Source: DATAPE01 sp034667525 (lineage in GTDB: Bacteria; Actinomycetota; CADDZG01; WHSQ01). Taken from it: DNA of 23,654 nucleotides. This document shows positions 23,498 to 23,654 of the stretch, in pieces; within the stretch, counting starts at the first letter, position 1, and each line of letters starts with the position of its first letter. The stretch covers positions 1 through 23,654 of the forward strand of contig JAXDJO010000063.1 of the NCBI GenBank assembly GCA_034667525.1, read 5' to 3'. The position numbers and the translations under genes were made by a program. Under the pieces are notes generated by a model. It was not told where the DNA came from, made no database searches, and saw only the letters and a program-made list of their open reading frames with translations.

Positions 23498-23654
23498 GCG
23501 CCCTCGAACTCCCATTCGCTCACGAACACGCGCCACCCGGAATGACGCTCGCGACAGATGCGCCTGATCTGCTCCGCCCTCATCGCCACTTCCGGACGAG
23601 GGACGACGATGAGCAAAGATGGGCCCGCCCCCGCGACCGCCACCGGCAGTCCGG
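23482..23654 (-). CDS. thrB: Homoserine kinase, C-terminal part (5' end off window)
   Basis: The last 56 codons of a GHMP kinase are visible up to TGA 23482-23484. GLPVAVAGAGPSLLIVV matches the third GHMP motif, whose Gly-Ala-Gly-Pro-Ser core lines the phosphate site. After it, AEQIRRICRERHSGWRVFVS fits the final alpha/beta element of homoserine kinase. The enzyme phosphorylates homoserine for threonine synthesis. The name is supported by the thrB-rho order known from mycobacteria and other actinobacteria. Other GHMP kinases such as IspE cannot be fully excluded from this fragment. Confidence 0.75.
   Translation of the reverse strand, partial: GLPVAVAGAGPSLLIVVPRPEVAMRAEQIRRICRERHSGWRVFVSEWEFEGASASG

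Overview
The window looks like chromosome from a high-GC, deep-branching member of the Actinomycetota (inference). The gene order thrB ... rho-rpmE-prfA-prmC-tsaC ... a WecA/TagO-type transferase-atp operon is the arrangement known from mycobacteria and relatives. About half of the genes start with GTG or TTG. Rho carries a long Arg/Gly-rich insertion, and RpiB is of the mycobacterial Glu type. The LMW phosphatase-rpiB-glyA segment between tsaC and the atp genes recalls the Bacillus ywlC-ywlE-ywlF-glyA-atp order. A mosaic of the two orders suggests an early-branching lineage such as Thermoleophilia, Rubrobacteria or an uncultured class. I see no tRNA, rRNA, mobile element or CRISPR array.

Layout, left to right. 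(1) 1-548, minus: the 5' part of a lysine/arginine-rich, histone-H1-like protein whose tail is built from 36-bp tandem repeats, with a good promoter. It is divergent from a 168-aa helical conserved hypothetical on the plus strand. (2) 1174-8897, minus: a small zinc-ribbon protein at the downstream end of a complete ATP synthase operon, transcribed as atpZ-atpI-atpB-E-F-H-A-G-D-C. A perfect CRP/GlxR-type palindrome and a promoter precede it at 8934-8974. (3) 9004-12422, minus: wecA-like transferase, glyA, rpiB and an LMW phosphatase, read in the order phosphatase-rpiB-glyA-wecA. (4) 12445-13944, plus: an M32 carboxypeptidase, divergent from the phosphatase with overlapping -10 elements that suggest two leaderless mRNAs. 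(5) 13926-22590, minus: one long, tightly coupled run, cpgS-pgk2-tal-rho-small membrane protein-rpmE-DUF1385-prfA-prmC-tsaC. (6) 22615-23463, plus: a four-helix membrane protein with a Thr/Ser-rich tail. (7) 23482-23654, minus: the 3' end of thrB, running off the right edge.

How the genes work together. Most are housekeeping: ATP synthesis, translation termination and t6A modification, transcription termination, one-carbon and pentose metabolism, and cell-envelope polymer initiation. The notable exception is the pair at 20159-22590. It encodes an ATP-cone 2-phosphoglycerate kinase and a cyclic 2,3-diphosphoglycerate synthetase, together the complete two-step route from the glycolytic intermediate 2-phosphoglycerate to cyclic 2,3-diphosphoglycerate, a solute known from thermophilic methanogens. 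The pair is translationally coupled to each other and to a transaldolase, and sits at the head of the rho operon. Other points of interest are the ATP synthase architecture (long alpha tail, gamma C-terminal extension, short epsilon) and two small genes below 60 codons, at 1174-1347 and 17642-17806.
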